Part shown: piece by piece, positions 12,928 to 24,013 of the stretch | Numbering within the stretch: position 1 is the first letter of the stretch | How the letters are laid out: every line of letters starts with the position of its first letter | Assembly: GCA_030247885.1 (NCBI GenBank) | Contig: JAPDRO010000021.1 | Coordinates: forward strand, 186,001 to 250,000 | DNA from: Taxawa tesnikishii (nom. ined.) | Taxonomy: Eukaryota; Ascomycota; Dothideomycetes; Dothideales | DNA: 64,000 bases | Direction of reading: 5' to 3' | Notes under the pieces: model-generated | Seen by the model: only the letters and a program-made list of their open reading frames with translations | Database searches by the model: none | What the model was told of the DNA's origin: nothing | Program-made: the position numbers and the translations under genes

Positions 12928-14052
12928 ATGTTCGCCCGTACTGTGGCTCGCTCCGTTCGCTCGGTCGCTCCTCGCACCGTTCGCCCATCATTCTCGCAGA
13001 CTGCCATCGCCGCTCGTGGCTTCAAGTCCGGCCTTGCAGCTCGTGATCCCGAGACCGTACAAGAGAAATCCGTACCCGTCGTCAGCTACACCGATGGACA
13101 GAGGACTCAGGAGGTTTTGCAGGTTTCTGAGGCCAGTCAGCCAGTCTCTCCTCCAGGTCAAGACGAGGAGGTGGCAGCGGTCCCACTCAACCCAAGCGTG
13201 CTCTCTCAACTCACGCCAACCATGTTGAAGTTCACATGCCCTGGCAAGGTCGCCATGGTCACTGGGTGAGTCCTTCAAACTTCACTGTGTGTTCACAGTT
13301 CGTTGCCTAACATCTATCTACAGTGGTGGTCGTGGTCTCGGTTACAACATGGCTCAGGCCCTCTCCGAGGTCGGTGTCCGTGGTATCGCTATCATGGATG
13401 TGCAGCAAGAGCTTGGAGACAAGAGCGCTCGCGTGCTTAGCGAGCAGACGGGCGTGGATGTCCGTTTCTACAAGGTCGATGTCCGTGACGGCCACGCCAT
13501 CCAGCAGGCCGTTCACGACGTCGTTGCCCACTACGGCCAGCTCGACGTTGTCATCAACGCTGCCGGCATTGCGGACTCCAACATCAAGGCTGAGACCTAC
13601 GACCCAGAGAAGTTCCGTCGTCTCCTTGATATCAACATCACTGGATCCTTCCTTGTCGCCCAGGCTGCTGGTCAGCAAATGATCAAGCTGAAGACCGGCG
13701 GTTCGATCATCAACATCGCCTCGATGTCCGGTTCCATTGTGAACTACCCTCAAGAGCAGAGCGCCTACAACGCCTCCAAGGCCGCCGTTATCCAGCTCAC
13801 CAAGTCCCTCGCTGCTGAGTGGGCTCGCCACGGCATCCGTGTCAACGCCATCTCTCCCGGCTACATGGACACCGCCCTCAACCGTGTCCCTGCCCTCGAC
13901 GCACAGAAGCGCATCTGGATCGACAACACCCCCAGAAGCGCCTTGGTTCCGTCGATGACCTCAATAACCTTGCCGTGTACCTCGCCTCCGATGGCTCTTC
14001 CTTCATGACCGGCAACAACTGCATCATCGACGGCGGTTACACGCTCTGGTAA
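12928..14052 (+). CDS. SDR-family polyol/sugar dehydrogenase with mitochondrial-type leader
   Basis: Exons are 12928-13265 and 13324-14052 (58-bp intron, GTGAGT...CTACAG); about 355 aa. The first ~35 residues (MFARTVARSVRSVAPRTVRP...) are rich in Arg and Ser with no acidic residue, like a matrix-targeting presequence ending near ARGFKS. The classical short-chain dehydrogenase fold follows: the cofactor site TGGGRGLG spans the intron (about residues 112-119), then NAAG, Ser in IASMSGS, the catalytic YNASK, and a C-terminal FMTGNNCIIDGGYT. It resembles fungal arabinitol/mannitol/xylulose-type SDRs that oxidise polyols with NAD(P). The frame is broken once at the five-C run 13929-13933, between ...WIDNTP and KRLGSVDDLNN; one extra C restores the family consensus. 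Substrate not determined; the mitochondrial location is inferred. Confidence 0.82.
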
Positions 14053-14695
14053 GCGGTTCGCTGCCAGCATCATCTGTTCTCAAGTTTCGATCTCCCGTTT
14101 TCGGGATCGGTTCGGTTTGCAGCGTTTACAGTTTCTCGCGGTAATGATTAGGGTTTCTGGTTTCGGCGTTGGCAGAAGACACTTGCTAGATATATACGGC
14201 ATCTGCTAGAAAGCATGAGCTGGGAGCGGCTCGACATTGCGACGGCGTCATGGGGAGGGATATCGCAGGGTCGATGAACTTTGGGATGACCCAGGTGCGA
14301 TGCTTTTGTTGTAAATATTCGTCAAGTTGATCGTCTTATCCTTCTTGCTTCGTGTTCCTATCATACTTGTGCTGCTTATGGGACCAATTGTTGTTCCGCT
14401 TTCGTACTAATCCACTTTAGTGGTGACGTTCTAGGTTAGGAATGGACGTCCCGTCCCTTTCGCCCAGATCCACATTCCAGCACAACACGGATGGGAAATA
14501 CCGGTATGCATGGCATGTAGACAACAAAACCTCCATCTTTGCCTCGTCCATGCAACGTAACTAGGTGGGATCTTTCGTTTTTGTTTCGTTTACCTCCGTC
14601 ACTCGTTCCATCAACATGAGCCCTTGAGTACCACAAAACAATACTACACTCTTTTGACTAGCTGCATTGATCACCGTCTGCGCGACCACTCTTTT
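14053..14695. other. Intergenic between SDR and protease genes
   Basis: About 0.64 kb holding the SDR 3' end and the protease promoter. No conserved frame or RNA gene is visible. Confidence 0.5.
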
Positions 14696-16268
14696 ATGGA
14701 CCTACTTCGGATTTGCAGCTACGTTGCAATGTTTTTTCTGTTATGGACGGCAGACCTCTTTACCACCGCAGCTGCAATCGGGCCTCTACATCCTGCAAAT
14801 GCTCTGAGTCATGGATTCACCGTCGGAGCACCACGAAGGGCAGCGAAGCTTCAAGAGCCGAGTGAGATTCGAGTCTCCCAAGATGTGGTGCAGTTGAGAA
14901 GAGGGGGCAGGTCTACGACTTCGAGTTCAGCGTACCTGCAGGCTGTACGCAAAGCGGGCGTGAGCGGCGGAACGGTTTCGAGATTAGAAGTATCCATGCC
15001 CACCACATTTCAATTCTTAACCCGAACCGAGCTGGCGAAGTACAAAGTCTGACCTCTGCGATCCGTGTTTTTTTAGGTCGGCAACACATCGATTGAATCA
15101 GTGGAATCCGGCTACGTCTTCCTCGCACCCATCACCATCGCCGGCCAGGATTTCTATACGGTCATCGACACCGGCAGCTCCGACACCTGGCTTGTCGCGC
15201 AGGAGTTCACTTGCCTGGATGCATCCACAGGCGAGACACAAACAGAAGATCTGTGTTACTTTGGCCCTCCGTACATTCCCTCACCCACATTCCAACAGAT
15301 CCCAAGCCAGAACTTCAACATTTCCTACGCAGACGGAGAGTTCTTGACGGGCATCATGGGCTACGAAAACATGACCTTCGCGACGATCAAAGTACCTCAG
15401 CAAGAAATGGCAGTGGTCGACTACGCAGCCTGGATCGGCGACGGCGTCTCATCCGGGCTGGTCGGGCTCGCCTACCCCTTCCTCACCAACGCCTACCCAG
15501 GCAACGACCCCACCGCCGACGACGGCGCCAACATCCCCTACAACCCCATCTTCACGACAATGTACCAGTCCGGCCTCACGGCCCCCTCTTCTCCCTCGCG
15601 CTCTCCCGCGATCCCGAAAACGCCGGCTACCTCGCCCTCGGCGGCATCGCCAACGTGTCGCACTCGGAAGTCTTCGTCAGCAGCGCGATCGACATCATCG
15701 GCGTCAACCGCACGGACGGCACGCCCGTCTACGAGTTCTACACCATCGTGCTGGACGGCTGGGCCGTGTCCGCGGACCGCTACGTGCAGTTCAACCCCTA
15801 CCCGAACGCGAACCCGGCCAAGGTCCCGCTCGTGCGCAACCAGACGAGCGTCATCGTTGACAGCGGAACCAGTCTCGTCTACGCGCCGGACGATGTCGCG
15901 ACCCGAGTGGCGCTGAGCTTCGATCCCCGGGCGACTACGATCAGAGCCAGGCCGCGTGGTTTGTCGAGTGCGATGCCGTGCCGCCGGTGTTTGGCGCCGT
16001 GGTCGGTAAGAAGGTCTTCTATGTCAATCCCGCGGATATGGTCGTGAACACGGGCGGTGGGCAGTGTATAAGCGGCGTGCAGCCGGACATGGGCGGGTTG
16101 AGTATTCTGGGGGATACGTGGTTGAGGAACGTGCTCGCCGTGTTTGACGTGGGTGCGGGTGAGATGAGGTTTGCGGCGAGGAGTTTGAGTATGCGTGATG
16201 GACGGAGGATCGGTGAGGAAGGGCTGTGTGACCTGTGTTTTCTGGGGGATATGCGAGCGGGTTTGTAA
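14696..16268 (+). CDS. Secreted pepsin-like aspartic protease, frame broken twice
   Basis: Exons are 14696-14989 and 15077-16268, with an 87-bp phase-0 intron (GTATCC...TTTTTTTAG); about 495 aa after reconciliation. The start gives a signal peptide (MDLLRICSYVAMFFLLWTA). A propeptide-like segment precedes the A1 peptidase domain. The first catalytic Asp is in VIDTGSSDTWL (about residue 123) and the second in VDSGTSLVYAP. A late conserved block, LSILGDTWLRNVLAVFD, is typical of the family. Several NxS/T sites suggest a glycosylated secreted enzyme; no clear GPI tail follows. The frame is lost at the C run 15582-15586 (TAP|LFSLALSRD) and again at CCCCGGG 15925-15931 (FDP|GDYDQSQAAWF). Each is repaired by one base. 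A functional gene with sequencing errors is the likeliest reading. Confidence 0.82.
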
Positions 16269-16509
16269 AACCGTACAGCGGAATCGCAGAATTACGTGGT
16301 CCCCTCCTTTGTTTCATGCATATTGAGTTGTTGTAGCAGCTTGCTACAGCTGCTCCGATGTTCCCGCAATTGCTCGTTAGCGTCAGGGCTACATAAGCTT
16401 CTTCCGACAGAACTTAAAGATGCAATTAGATGCATGTGTTAGCTCAGCAAGTGCTTTAGTCGTTTCAAGTACTTGCTATAGGCGTACCCGGACACGCAGT
16501 GTCTCCACA

Positions 16510-17583
16510 TCACCGTCTCGTATACCAATGCCCTGCTGTTCCTGCCACAGCAACCGGTAGAATCCATGTCGCCAAGAAGTTGCCCGTCTGCCAGAAGAGC
16601 TCTTTCTGCTTCTCCCACACCTTGTTCTTCAGCTCCTGCACCTCGTTAACGTGCGGGAACGACTCATTCGGTACCTCCTTTCCGAGAAACGCACACAGCG
16701 GGCCCCACCCGTCCTTCAAATCCATCTCCAACAACCTGTCCTTTGGCATCGTGGCTCTGATCTCGTCGTAGTGACGCCGGTAGACCGTCTTCATGTTGGC
16801 CAATATCTCCTTCTCGGTAGAAGCGTTGAAGTAGCCGAGCAGGAGCCGCCGTACCATGTGACCTAGACGCATGCCTAGCAGCGGCTCGACGACGTAAATA
16901 ATGATGTCGCTGGAGAACATGAAGGATTGGCCGACCACGGTGTCGGCAAAGGAGGGATACCACTTGTCGATGTCACGTTCGACGAGGACGACTTTCGCCT
17001 GCACCGCTCGAATCAGCTTGTTGCCCGGACTTCCTCGTTCCCACATCTTCCCGTATTCAACTATGCAAACCCCTCTGCCCCTTCCCTCCTGTCTCTCCGT
17101 CCTTCCTCCCCTTCCCCTCCTCTTGACGCACACGCCTGAAAATCTTCCATCCCCGCTCCTCCCAAACAAGCTCCCCCCCTCCATCCCATCCCCGTCCTCA
17201 CAACCACCTACCTCAGGATAAGCGTCCACCAACTCCCTCCAGAAGAAGTTACACGGCAGATCCGTCACCGCGGCACAGTGTCCCAAGACCTCATCAAAGA
17301 ACCTCCTCCAGTCCTCCCTCGTCCACTGCTCTTGCTCTTGCTCGAGCTTGTCGTGGGATTTTCTGTAGAACTTCGCATCCACGGCGCGATCCCACTTAAA
17401 CGCGTCCCCGTGCCGGTCCATCATGTCCAGACCGTGATATGTGTGGTCGTAGCCGAGCTTGAGGAGCGCTTTGGACATGGACGAAGTGCCTGTGCGGCCC
17501 ATGCCGAGGGAGAGGACTTGTAGGGGAACTGTGCGAGTCGCCGGGGTGGAGGCGCCGTCTGTTGGGATGGTGGTGGAGGCCAT
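16510..17583 (-). CDS. Sulfotransferase-like P-loop protein
   Basis: Exons are 17583-17212 and 16998-16510; the intron 17211-16999 (GTAGGT...GTGCAG) is unusually long at 213 bp. Spliced length is 286 aa. The N-terminus carries a P-loop-like LSLGMGRTGTSSMSKAL (about residues 23-39), the PAPS 5'-phosphate-binding motif of the fungal 'Sulfotransfer_4' family. Family conservation (DAYPE joined to AKVVLVERDIDKWYPSF) supports removing the intron. The C-terminus ends in a hydrophobic helix (FLATWILPVAVAGTAG), suggesting a membrane tail. Members are often mislabelled NAD epimerases; substrate unknown. The intron has no in-frame stop and its length is a multiple of three, so a retained form of 357 aa with a Gly/Arg-rich insert is theoretically possible. 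Confidence 0.85.
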   Translation of the reverse strand: MASTTIPTDGASTPATRTVPLQVLSLGMGRTGTSSMSKALLKLGYDHTYHGLDMMDRHGDAFKWDRAVDAKFYRKSHDKLEQEQEQWTREDWRRFFDEVLGHCAAVTDLPCNFFWRELVDAYPEVGGCEDGDGMEGGSLFGRSGDGRFSGVCVKRRGRGGRTERQEGRGRGVCIVEYGKMWERGSPGNKLIRAVQAKVVLVERDIDKWYPSFADTVVGQSFMFSSDIIIYVVEPLLGMRLGHMVRRLLLGYFNASTEKEILANMKTVYRRHYDEIRATMPKDRLLEMDLKDGWGPLCAFLGKEVPNESFPHVNEVQELKNKVWEKQKELFWQTGNFLATWILPVAVAGTAGHWYTRR

Positions 17584-18160
17584 TTTGACTGCTCTGAGAG
17601 GGGGGGCGCGGGGAGGAGGATGTTGGCTGGAGGTTAGTTGCGTGTAGACAAGATATTTGAAATACGAAGTTGCCGGGAATCGGAGCGGAAACGAATAACG
17701 AAACGGAATGGATGGAAGAGAAAAGTCACCCGGCTGCTTTCGGCACTAGTAGAGATAGCAAGCGTAGGAGTGAAGACCTTACGGAGTGAAAAAGTCATAC
17801 GGAGGAAAAGCATCTTTGGGGGCATTGCTTCTGCGAGCCTGCAGATTTTGGCGCGATGTGCGAGCCGAGATGTCCAGAACCATTCCCTCGGGTTCGCGCA
17901 AGCCAAGAGGGAAAAGGAAAGGGAAAGACATCCATCTTGTATATATCCTTGGGTTTATGGTCTTGACACTGACTGTGCGGAGGAAGGATGCAGAGGTGGA
18001 CATTGAATCTGACAAAGTTCAAAGCCCTGGGTTCGCTTGCACGGCGGGCCGGCTTGTGTAACGACACGATCAGCCAGATAGAAGCAGATATGGGAGTCGT
18101 ATAATAAATTACATTATGTTTTGAGTCGGGTATCTACAATCACACTCAAACGCTCCTGCT
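17584..18160. other. Intergenic between two minus-strand genes
   Basis: Promoter of the sulfotransferase-like gene and 3' flank of DGK1. Open frames of up to 122 codons overlap in several frames and have no recognisable features. Confidence 0.5.
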
Positions 18161-19487
18161 CTAGCCGGACGTGCCAAAGTACGACAAGAACCCGCCCAAC
18201 CCGATTCCGCACAAAATCGGTATGGTCATGTTGTCATCCAATCCCCATAGATCAACCGCCTCACTCACACTCGCCACGAGCCCAGCCCAGACACTTGTCA
18301 AGACCAGCGCAGGCGTTCCAGTAACCGTGCTCTCCTTCTCCGACCAGCCCAGCTGATCTCTGATCATCTTTGGCAGCACAAGACCACCTGCAAACGAGAA
18401 CGCGTTCTCGCCCGTGTTCCAACTCTCGGGTACGGTAGGCGCAACGACGCCCCAGAATGTGATGGCCGTTCCGACGCCGAAGACGAATGCCGCTATGCTG
18501 CCGGCAAGACTCTTGCCTCTGCGGATGCGTGGCGTGTAACGACCCCATAGGCGGCCGAATGTGCTGGCGGCCGTGTCGCACCAGGAAAGGAGGAGGATGG
18601 ACATGACGGCGACGTCTTTGGGGCAGAAGTACATGACGAACCATGTTCCTGCGAGGTAAGAAATGACGCCGTTGTACTTGTCGTGGGCCTCGGATTCGCG
18701 CATCATTGCGCCGAGGACGCGAATGTAGAACTGGTTGAAAGGCCTGTGTGATGTTAACAAGACTATAATGGATCAGAAGCAAAGACATATTCTCACTCGT
18801 AGTTGTGCCGCAAAACATCTGTTGCGAAGACGGGTATTAAGAGCTTGAGGAGGACCGGGTGTATCGCATCTTTCTGCACGCCACGAGTGTAGAAATAGAG
18901 CGTCACGAAGCCAATCGATACATGTAGCGCTTTGCGTGGTATTTCATGTCTGTGTATCTAATCCGATGGTCAGTGCCAATGCTATGTCGCACCTCACGCA
19001 CGTGACTCACGAAAGTCCTCCACTCGCGATGTATGGGTATCAGGCCCAACGGACTCGGACTCCTACTCAGTTGTCTCCAATACGCGCTCCCGTATCCCTT
19101 GACCGCACTTGTTGGGCTGAGATGCCCATCTTCCTTCCCTTTCTCGTTCCTCTCCGGCTTCCGTCGTGTAGGCCTGCCTGCGGCTGCAGACGGCATACCT
19201 GATTTCGCGCTCACAGCACCAACACCGCTCGCTTTTGACGCCTTTCTCTCGATTTGTGGGCTTCTACTTCGTGATCTCGCGCGTTGTAGTTCCGGATCCG
19301 AACCGGAGGAGTTCCCATCCAGCTCTCCATTTTCGGAGATGGGTTCCGGAGATGCGGTATGGCCGTTGGCGCCTTTTGAGCGTGAATTTGATGGGAAATA
19401 ACTGTCTCTTGCGCTGGCCTCAGACGGTGTCGGAGAAGGTGATATTACGCGTGGTGTGCCGGGTACAGCATATTGTGAGGATGCCAT
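18161..19487 (-). CDS. DGK1: CTP-dependent diacylglycerol kinase (Dgk1-like)
   Basis: ER/nuclear-membrane enzyme that phosphorylates diacylglycerol with CTP to give phosphatidate, opposing Pah1 lipin. There are three exons, 19487-19011, 18957-18797 and 18743-18161, with two 53-bp introns; 406 aa. Residues 1-160 are Ser/Pro/Arg-rich and disordered, longer than in the 290-aa yeast protein and probably regulatory. The conserved domain begins at TFIHRHEIPRKALHVSIGF and includes SWCDTAASTFGRLWG and RGKSLAGS, hallmark blocks of the CTP transferase/Dgk1/Sec59 group. Several hydrophobic spans follow. The start MASSQYAVPG is preferred to an upstream ATG because it follows a stretch without coding character. 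Its promoter (19488-20035) is shared with the divergent HIS5-like gene. Confidence 0.88.
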
Positions 19488-20035
19488 GGTTGGCGGTGGT
19501 AGTCTGCGGAAGTTGCGAGATGTGTCCTTCACACAAGAGCAGGTAGACTACTGTGAGGGAACCGGCGCAAAGTATCCGTACAAAACGGGTGTTTCTTTTA
19601 GACGCGTAGCAGGTTGTCCAACATAGAAGCAGGTTTGTCGCAGTCGACGTTGTAGCGTTGTAGGTATGATGTAAGGCGACGCGGGATGGAAGGAGGGAAG
19701 TCAAATATGAAACGCGACAACAACGTGATGACGCTCTCTTCGCGTTCTTCTGTCCGCAGTGTAGAGCAGCTTGCAAATGTGTGGAAGAATGCGAAAACGA
19801 GTGCAAATCAATTACAAGGGCAGGATGAAAGGCCGGATTAACTGGTATCTCACGCATCTATTATTAACCAAGAGTACCACCGACAGGTAGAGCGCGTCGA
19901 TCTCCGTTAATTGACCTGTCCGTTATCCGCTATCCGCTATCCGCTATCGTCATCGGGACGAAAAAGGCCGATCCGGCGGGCGGGATGCAAGTGAAATGTT
20001 CCCCTCATAAGCGACAGCCAGTGCAAACCAAGACA
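19488..20035. other. Divergent promoter region DGK1 / HIS5
   Basis: About 0.55 kb between two divergently transcribed genes. It contains a heptamer repeat at 19923-19948. No TATA or Gcn4/CpcA site (TGASTCA) stood out within it. Confidence 0.5.
19923..19948. repeat. Heptamer repeat (ctatccg)n
   Basis: About 3.7 units of the 7-mer CTATCCG in tandem, roughly 90 bp upstream of the histidinol-phosphate aminotransferase ATG. A related 7-bp array is present at 59376-59438. Confidence 0.75.
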
Positions 20036-21463
20036 ATGGCACAACAGAAGAAGTCGGCTTTCGACCTGCAAAAGTGCGCCAGGCCCAACATCCTGGCGCT
20101 AGAGCCCTACAGATGCGCCAGAGAGTACGTTCTGTCCTATACCGCGCAAAGCACAAGATCAAGGGTTGACGAGTGACTCACACTCACAGCGACTACAAAG
20201 ATGATGGCACAAACATCCTTCTCGACGCCAACGAAAATGCCTACGGCCCTGGTCTTGCGCTCGACAACTCCGGCAAACTCGCCAATGGCGCCGTGAATGG
20301 CCATGGTCCAAGTCTTGAGGTGGACTTACTTGGCCTGAACCGCTACCCAGATCCGTACGGCTTGCCTCTCCATCCGCACCAGCACAACCCATTGACCCCA
20401 CTGCAGTCACCAGCATGACCTCAAGCAGCTCCTCTGCAATCTCCGCAATACCCACACCCACACTTCAAAGAACGTTACACCGGACAATCTCTTCGTTGGC
20501 GTGGGCAGCGATGAAGCAATCGACGCCCTGCTGCGCGCCTTCTGCCGTCCAGGGCACGACAAGATCCTAACCTGCCCGCCCACTTACGGCATGTACTCTG
20601 TCTCCGCCCAAGTCAACGACGTCGAAGTAGTCAAAGTGCCTCTTGACGTCAAGAACGCCTTCGCCCTGCAACCACAACTCATCAACGAGAAACTCTCGTC
20701 CGACCCTTCCATCAAACTCGTCTACATCTGCTCGCCCGGCAACCCGACCGCCAACCTCGTTAGCAAGGAAGACGTGCAAGCAGTGCTGGAGCACCCGACA
20801 TGGAACGGCGTCGTGGTGCTGGACGAGGCATACATCGACTTCGCGCCCGAGCGCAGCAGTCTCGCAGAATGGGTGACGGAGTGGCCGAACTTGGTCGTCA
20901 TGCAGACACTGTCCAAGGCCTTTGGATTGGCAGGCATCAGGTTGGGCGCCGCGTTCACGAGTCCGGAAATCGCGCGCCTATTGAACAATCTCAAAGCACC
21001 GTACAACATTTCGAACCCGACGAGTCAGCTCGCCATGGCGGCGCTGCAGGAGAAGAACCTGGACGTGATGCACGCGAACAGAGCCAAGATTTTGAAGCAG
21101 CGAGAGCGCATGTTGGACGAGATGCCCAAGATCCCTGGTGTGGGACGCTTCAGGGGCGGTGCGGAGAGCAACTTCTTGCTGGTGCAGATGCTCGACGGAC
21201 CGCACGGTGGACCGAGCAATGAGATTGCGCTTGCTGTTTACGAGAGACTGGCGGAGTCTAGGGGCGTAGTTGTCAGGTTTAGAGGTAAAGAGTTGGGATG
21301 CCAGGGTTGCTTGAGAATTACGGTAGGTACGGAAGACGAGGTAACAAGGTTTCTGACGGAACTGAGAAGCGTGCTTGGAGAGCTGCTGGAGAACAAGCCG
21401 AATGCTTTGGGTGGAAAGGCAGAGCAGGCCAAGGAGATGGAAGCAAATGGGGTCATCGCATAG
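20036..21463 (+). CDS. HIS5: Histidinol-phosphate aminotransferase
   Basis: PLP enzyme that converts imidazole-acetol phosphate plus glutamate to L-histidinol phosphate in histidine biosynthesis. There are three exons, 20036-20124, 20190-20354 and 20407-21463, with introns of 65 and 52 bp; 436 aa, close to the family's usual length. The start MAQQKKSAFDLQ was chosen over an ATG 51 bases upstream because it aligns with the family N-terminus. Seen motifs: RPNILALEPYRCAR at the N-terminus, LLDANENAYGP, NRYPDPHQHDLK (phosphate/substrate region, joined across intron 2), GVGSDEAIDALLR, CPPTYGMY, SPGNPTAN, VLDEAYIDFA, and the Schiff-base lysine in QTLSKAFGLAGIRLG. The frame is intact throughout. The gene is divergent from DGK1. 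Confidence 0.95.
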
Positions 21464-22458
21464 AGGGATATAACATAGAATGTATTGAAGAGACGCCCCA
21501 TCTCGAACCCGACCTACCGTCAAGACGTGCAGTCTACTCCGCGGTATTTTCAGCTTGTTCAAGACAAACCCTCTCTTTCTATGACGGCCCTGTCTAAGTG
21601 ACCGTTCCATCGCCGCAGCTGCACAACTCCACAATTGCCCGATACATGACTCTTCAACCCTTACAACCTTTCCTCGGGGCAAAAACAAGTTTCTCAAACT
21701 CACCTCTGCCAAAACTATAAGAACACCGTCATTTCCTCGTCTTTCTCTGTCTCTTCGTTCTACGGTACTTTATTACAGCTGGAGTGATCCTCGGCCCACT
21801 TCCTTCCTACCCCGCCCCCGCTCTTCCCCAGAAACCCAATCGCAGATCTGGAGATGGAGTCACAGTCAGCCGAGGACGTCAATCTAGGCCGCCGCCTTCT
21901 CCTCTCCACTGAAGGGCGACGGCTCCCAAGCTCCCCAATGACAATTCAGCTGCTGAAACCGACTAGCAGGGATCTTCGACCACTCAGATGGCTCACCGTC
22001 GAAGTGTTTATTGAAAGTTTCTCGTGGGCGGTGCGGTTAGTGGCATCAGCGGCGCTATTCTTGCAGCCGTTGAACGAATGTTGCAGGCCTGGCGTGACTG
22101 GCGCAGACGAGCGCTTCGGAATGGAGCCTGGGGTTTGGACAGAGGGTGTCGGAGGCTTAAAGACGATATGCCGGATGCTGTCATCGGCGGTGTAGGTCAG
22201 ACCGCGTGATGGAGGATGGGAAGCGGGAGACGTGAGACGGAGCTTGGGTTGTTGATCAGAGGGGTAGCAGTAGCAGTCGCTTACTATGGACCAGGTAGAT
22301 GGTGAGACCTTTCCCATGTCTTCTTCTTCTTCTTCTTCTTCTCCAGGGCCTTTCCTTCGATTTATATCACGGTCCTGTAGAAATCCGTGTTGCATTCTTA
22401 TCCCTTTCTTTGATCCAGATATTGCATTCTTAGGAAAGAAGGGTTGGAAGTAGACGCC
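21464..22458. other. Intergenic, about 1 kb, with CTT microsatellite
   Basis: Lies between HIS5 and the aquaglyceroporin. Open frames of 113 codons (+, 21854) and 149 codons (-, 22395) overlap each other; neither has a recognisable domain, and the minus one includes the microsatellite as a Glu run. I treat both as unsupported. Confidence 0.45.
22319..22343. repeat. (CTT)n microsatellite
   Basis: About eight CTT/TTC units roughly 120 bp upstream of the aquaglyceroporin start, probably in its 5' UTR or promoter. No function is evident. Confidence 0.85.
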
Positions 22459-24013
22459 ATGCCCCCATTACTGGAAACTATGGACAACCAGCCTCACCCA
22501 CCCGTCCACAACACCAATACAGCAGACCCTCGCCAGCGCGACTGGCACGACCGCAATGGCTACCGTGCACCGCTGCACGACGAAGTAGGCCATCCGCCGC
22601 TGATGGATACAATGGACAACCAACCGCATCCTCCACCACGACACACTGAAGACTACAATGTCAGGGCAAATGACTGGTCCAACAGCATGTCCTCAGCACC
22701 CACCGCCCACAACAAGAACAGCCACGATCTCGAGCGCTTCAAATCCCCCACCACACTCCCGGACGTCGAGCACAACGAGCACGTAGCACAAGAGGATGGG
22801 CTCGAAACGACGCCGTCCGGCAACCTGACCAAGACCTCGTCCGGTCTGGCGGGGACGCGGTCAGCGATGGGTCTGCATCCGACAGCGCCGATCGCGGAAG
22901 AGCACGACATGGCCGAGTACCAGGATCTGTGGTGGAACAAGATCCGCCTGGCGTTCCGGGAGCCGTTTGCCGAATTCTTCGGCACGTTTATCCTGGTGCT
23001 GTTCGGGGACGGGAGCGTGGCACAAGTGCTTTTGAGTGCAGGGGAGACGAGCGCGCCGGGCGGGAGCGGATACGGGGCTTATCAGAGTATTTCTTGGGGG
23101 TAAGTGACATCCTCCCCTTTCATTCTGCGCGAAGGTGGGGGAAAAGGGTGTAATCTCGTCGGAGAAGAAAAAGGATTATGACTGACACAAGTGATGAATC
23201 TGTAGTTGGGGCCTGGGCGTCATGTTGGGCGTATACGTAGCGGGCGATAGTGGAGCATATCTTAACCCGGCCATCACCTTCACCAACTGCCTCCTGCGGC
23301 GGCTGCCCTGGCGCCGCTTCCCGATCTACTTCCTCGCGCAATTCCTGGGCGGGTTCGTGGCCTCGGGCGTCGTGTACGCAAACTACATCAACGGCATCAA
23401 CCAGTTCGAGGGCGGGTACGGCATCCGGACCGTGCCGCCTTCGAAAACGGCCACGGCGGGCATTTTCTGCACGTACCCGCAGCCGTTCCTGAGCAAAGCG
23501 AGCCAGTTCTTTTCGAATTTATCGCGAGCACGATCCTCATGTTTGTGATCTTCGCACTGAAGGACGACACGAACAACGGCGTCAGCAAGGGCGGCGGCAA
23601 CTGGTTTCCCCTGGGCTTGTTCTTCTTGATCTTCGGCCTCGGTGCGTGTTTCGGGTGGGAGACGGGATACGCGATCAACCTTGCGAGGGACTTCGGACCA
23701 CGGTTGATGAGCTACATAGTCGGTTACGGTGAGTGATTCTCTAGCCCTGACGCCGTCCCGCCTCCGCAGTGAAAACGTTCGGCTGATGGGGTCACCAGGA
23801 CACGAAGTGTGGAGCGCGGGCGGATACTATTTCTGGATTCCGATGGTGGCACCGTTCTGTGGATGCGTGTTTGGCGGCGTGCTGTACGATTTCTTCATCT
23901 ATACCGGTCCCAGTCCGATCAATACGGCTTGGTTCGGCCTCCTGGGCATAATTCACCCTAAAAGGACGGCGAAAGAGAGAGTGAAGGCGCAGAAAGAGGA
24001 GGGACTGGTATGA
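22459..24013 (+). CDS. Aquaglyceroporin (MIP family)
   Basis: Channel for glycerol, other polyols and water in the plasma membrane. Exons are 22459-23099, 23206-23728 and 23799-24013 (introns 106 and 70 bp); about 459 aa after one frame repair. Residues 1-165 are a polar cytosolic extension with two copies of an MDNQPHPP-containing block, unlike compact aquaporins. The channel domain starts at AFREPFAEFFGTFILVLFGDG. The first pore motif is a normal NPA (AYLNPAITF); the second is NLA (GYAINLARDFGPRL), the variant also found in yeast Fps1. The frame breaks at the T run 23510-23513, between SKASQFF and EFIASTILMF; one added base restores it. The long N-terminal tail suggests gating regulation as in Fps1 (inference). 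Start chosen as the first ATG in frame. Confidence 0.87.

Noticed and set aside
21946-22395. 149-codon minus-strand frame upstream of the aquaglyceroporin
   Set aside because: No domain, includes a microsatellite, and overlaps an equally plausible plus-strand frame; insufficient support.
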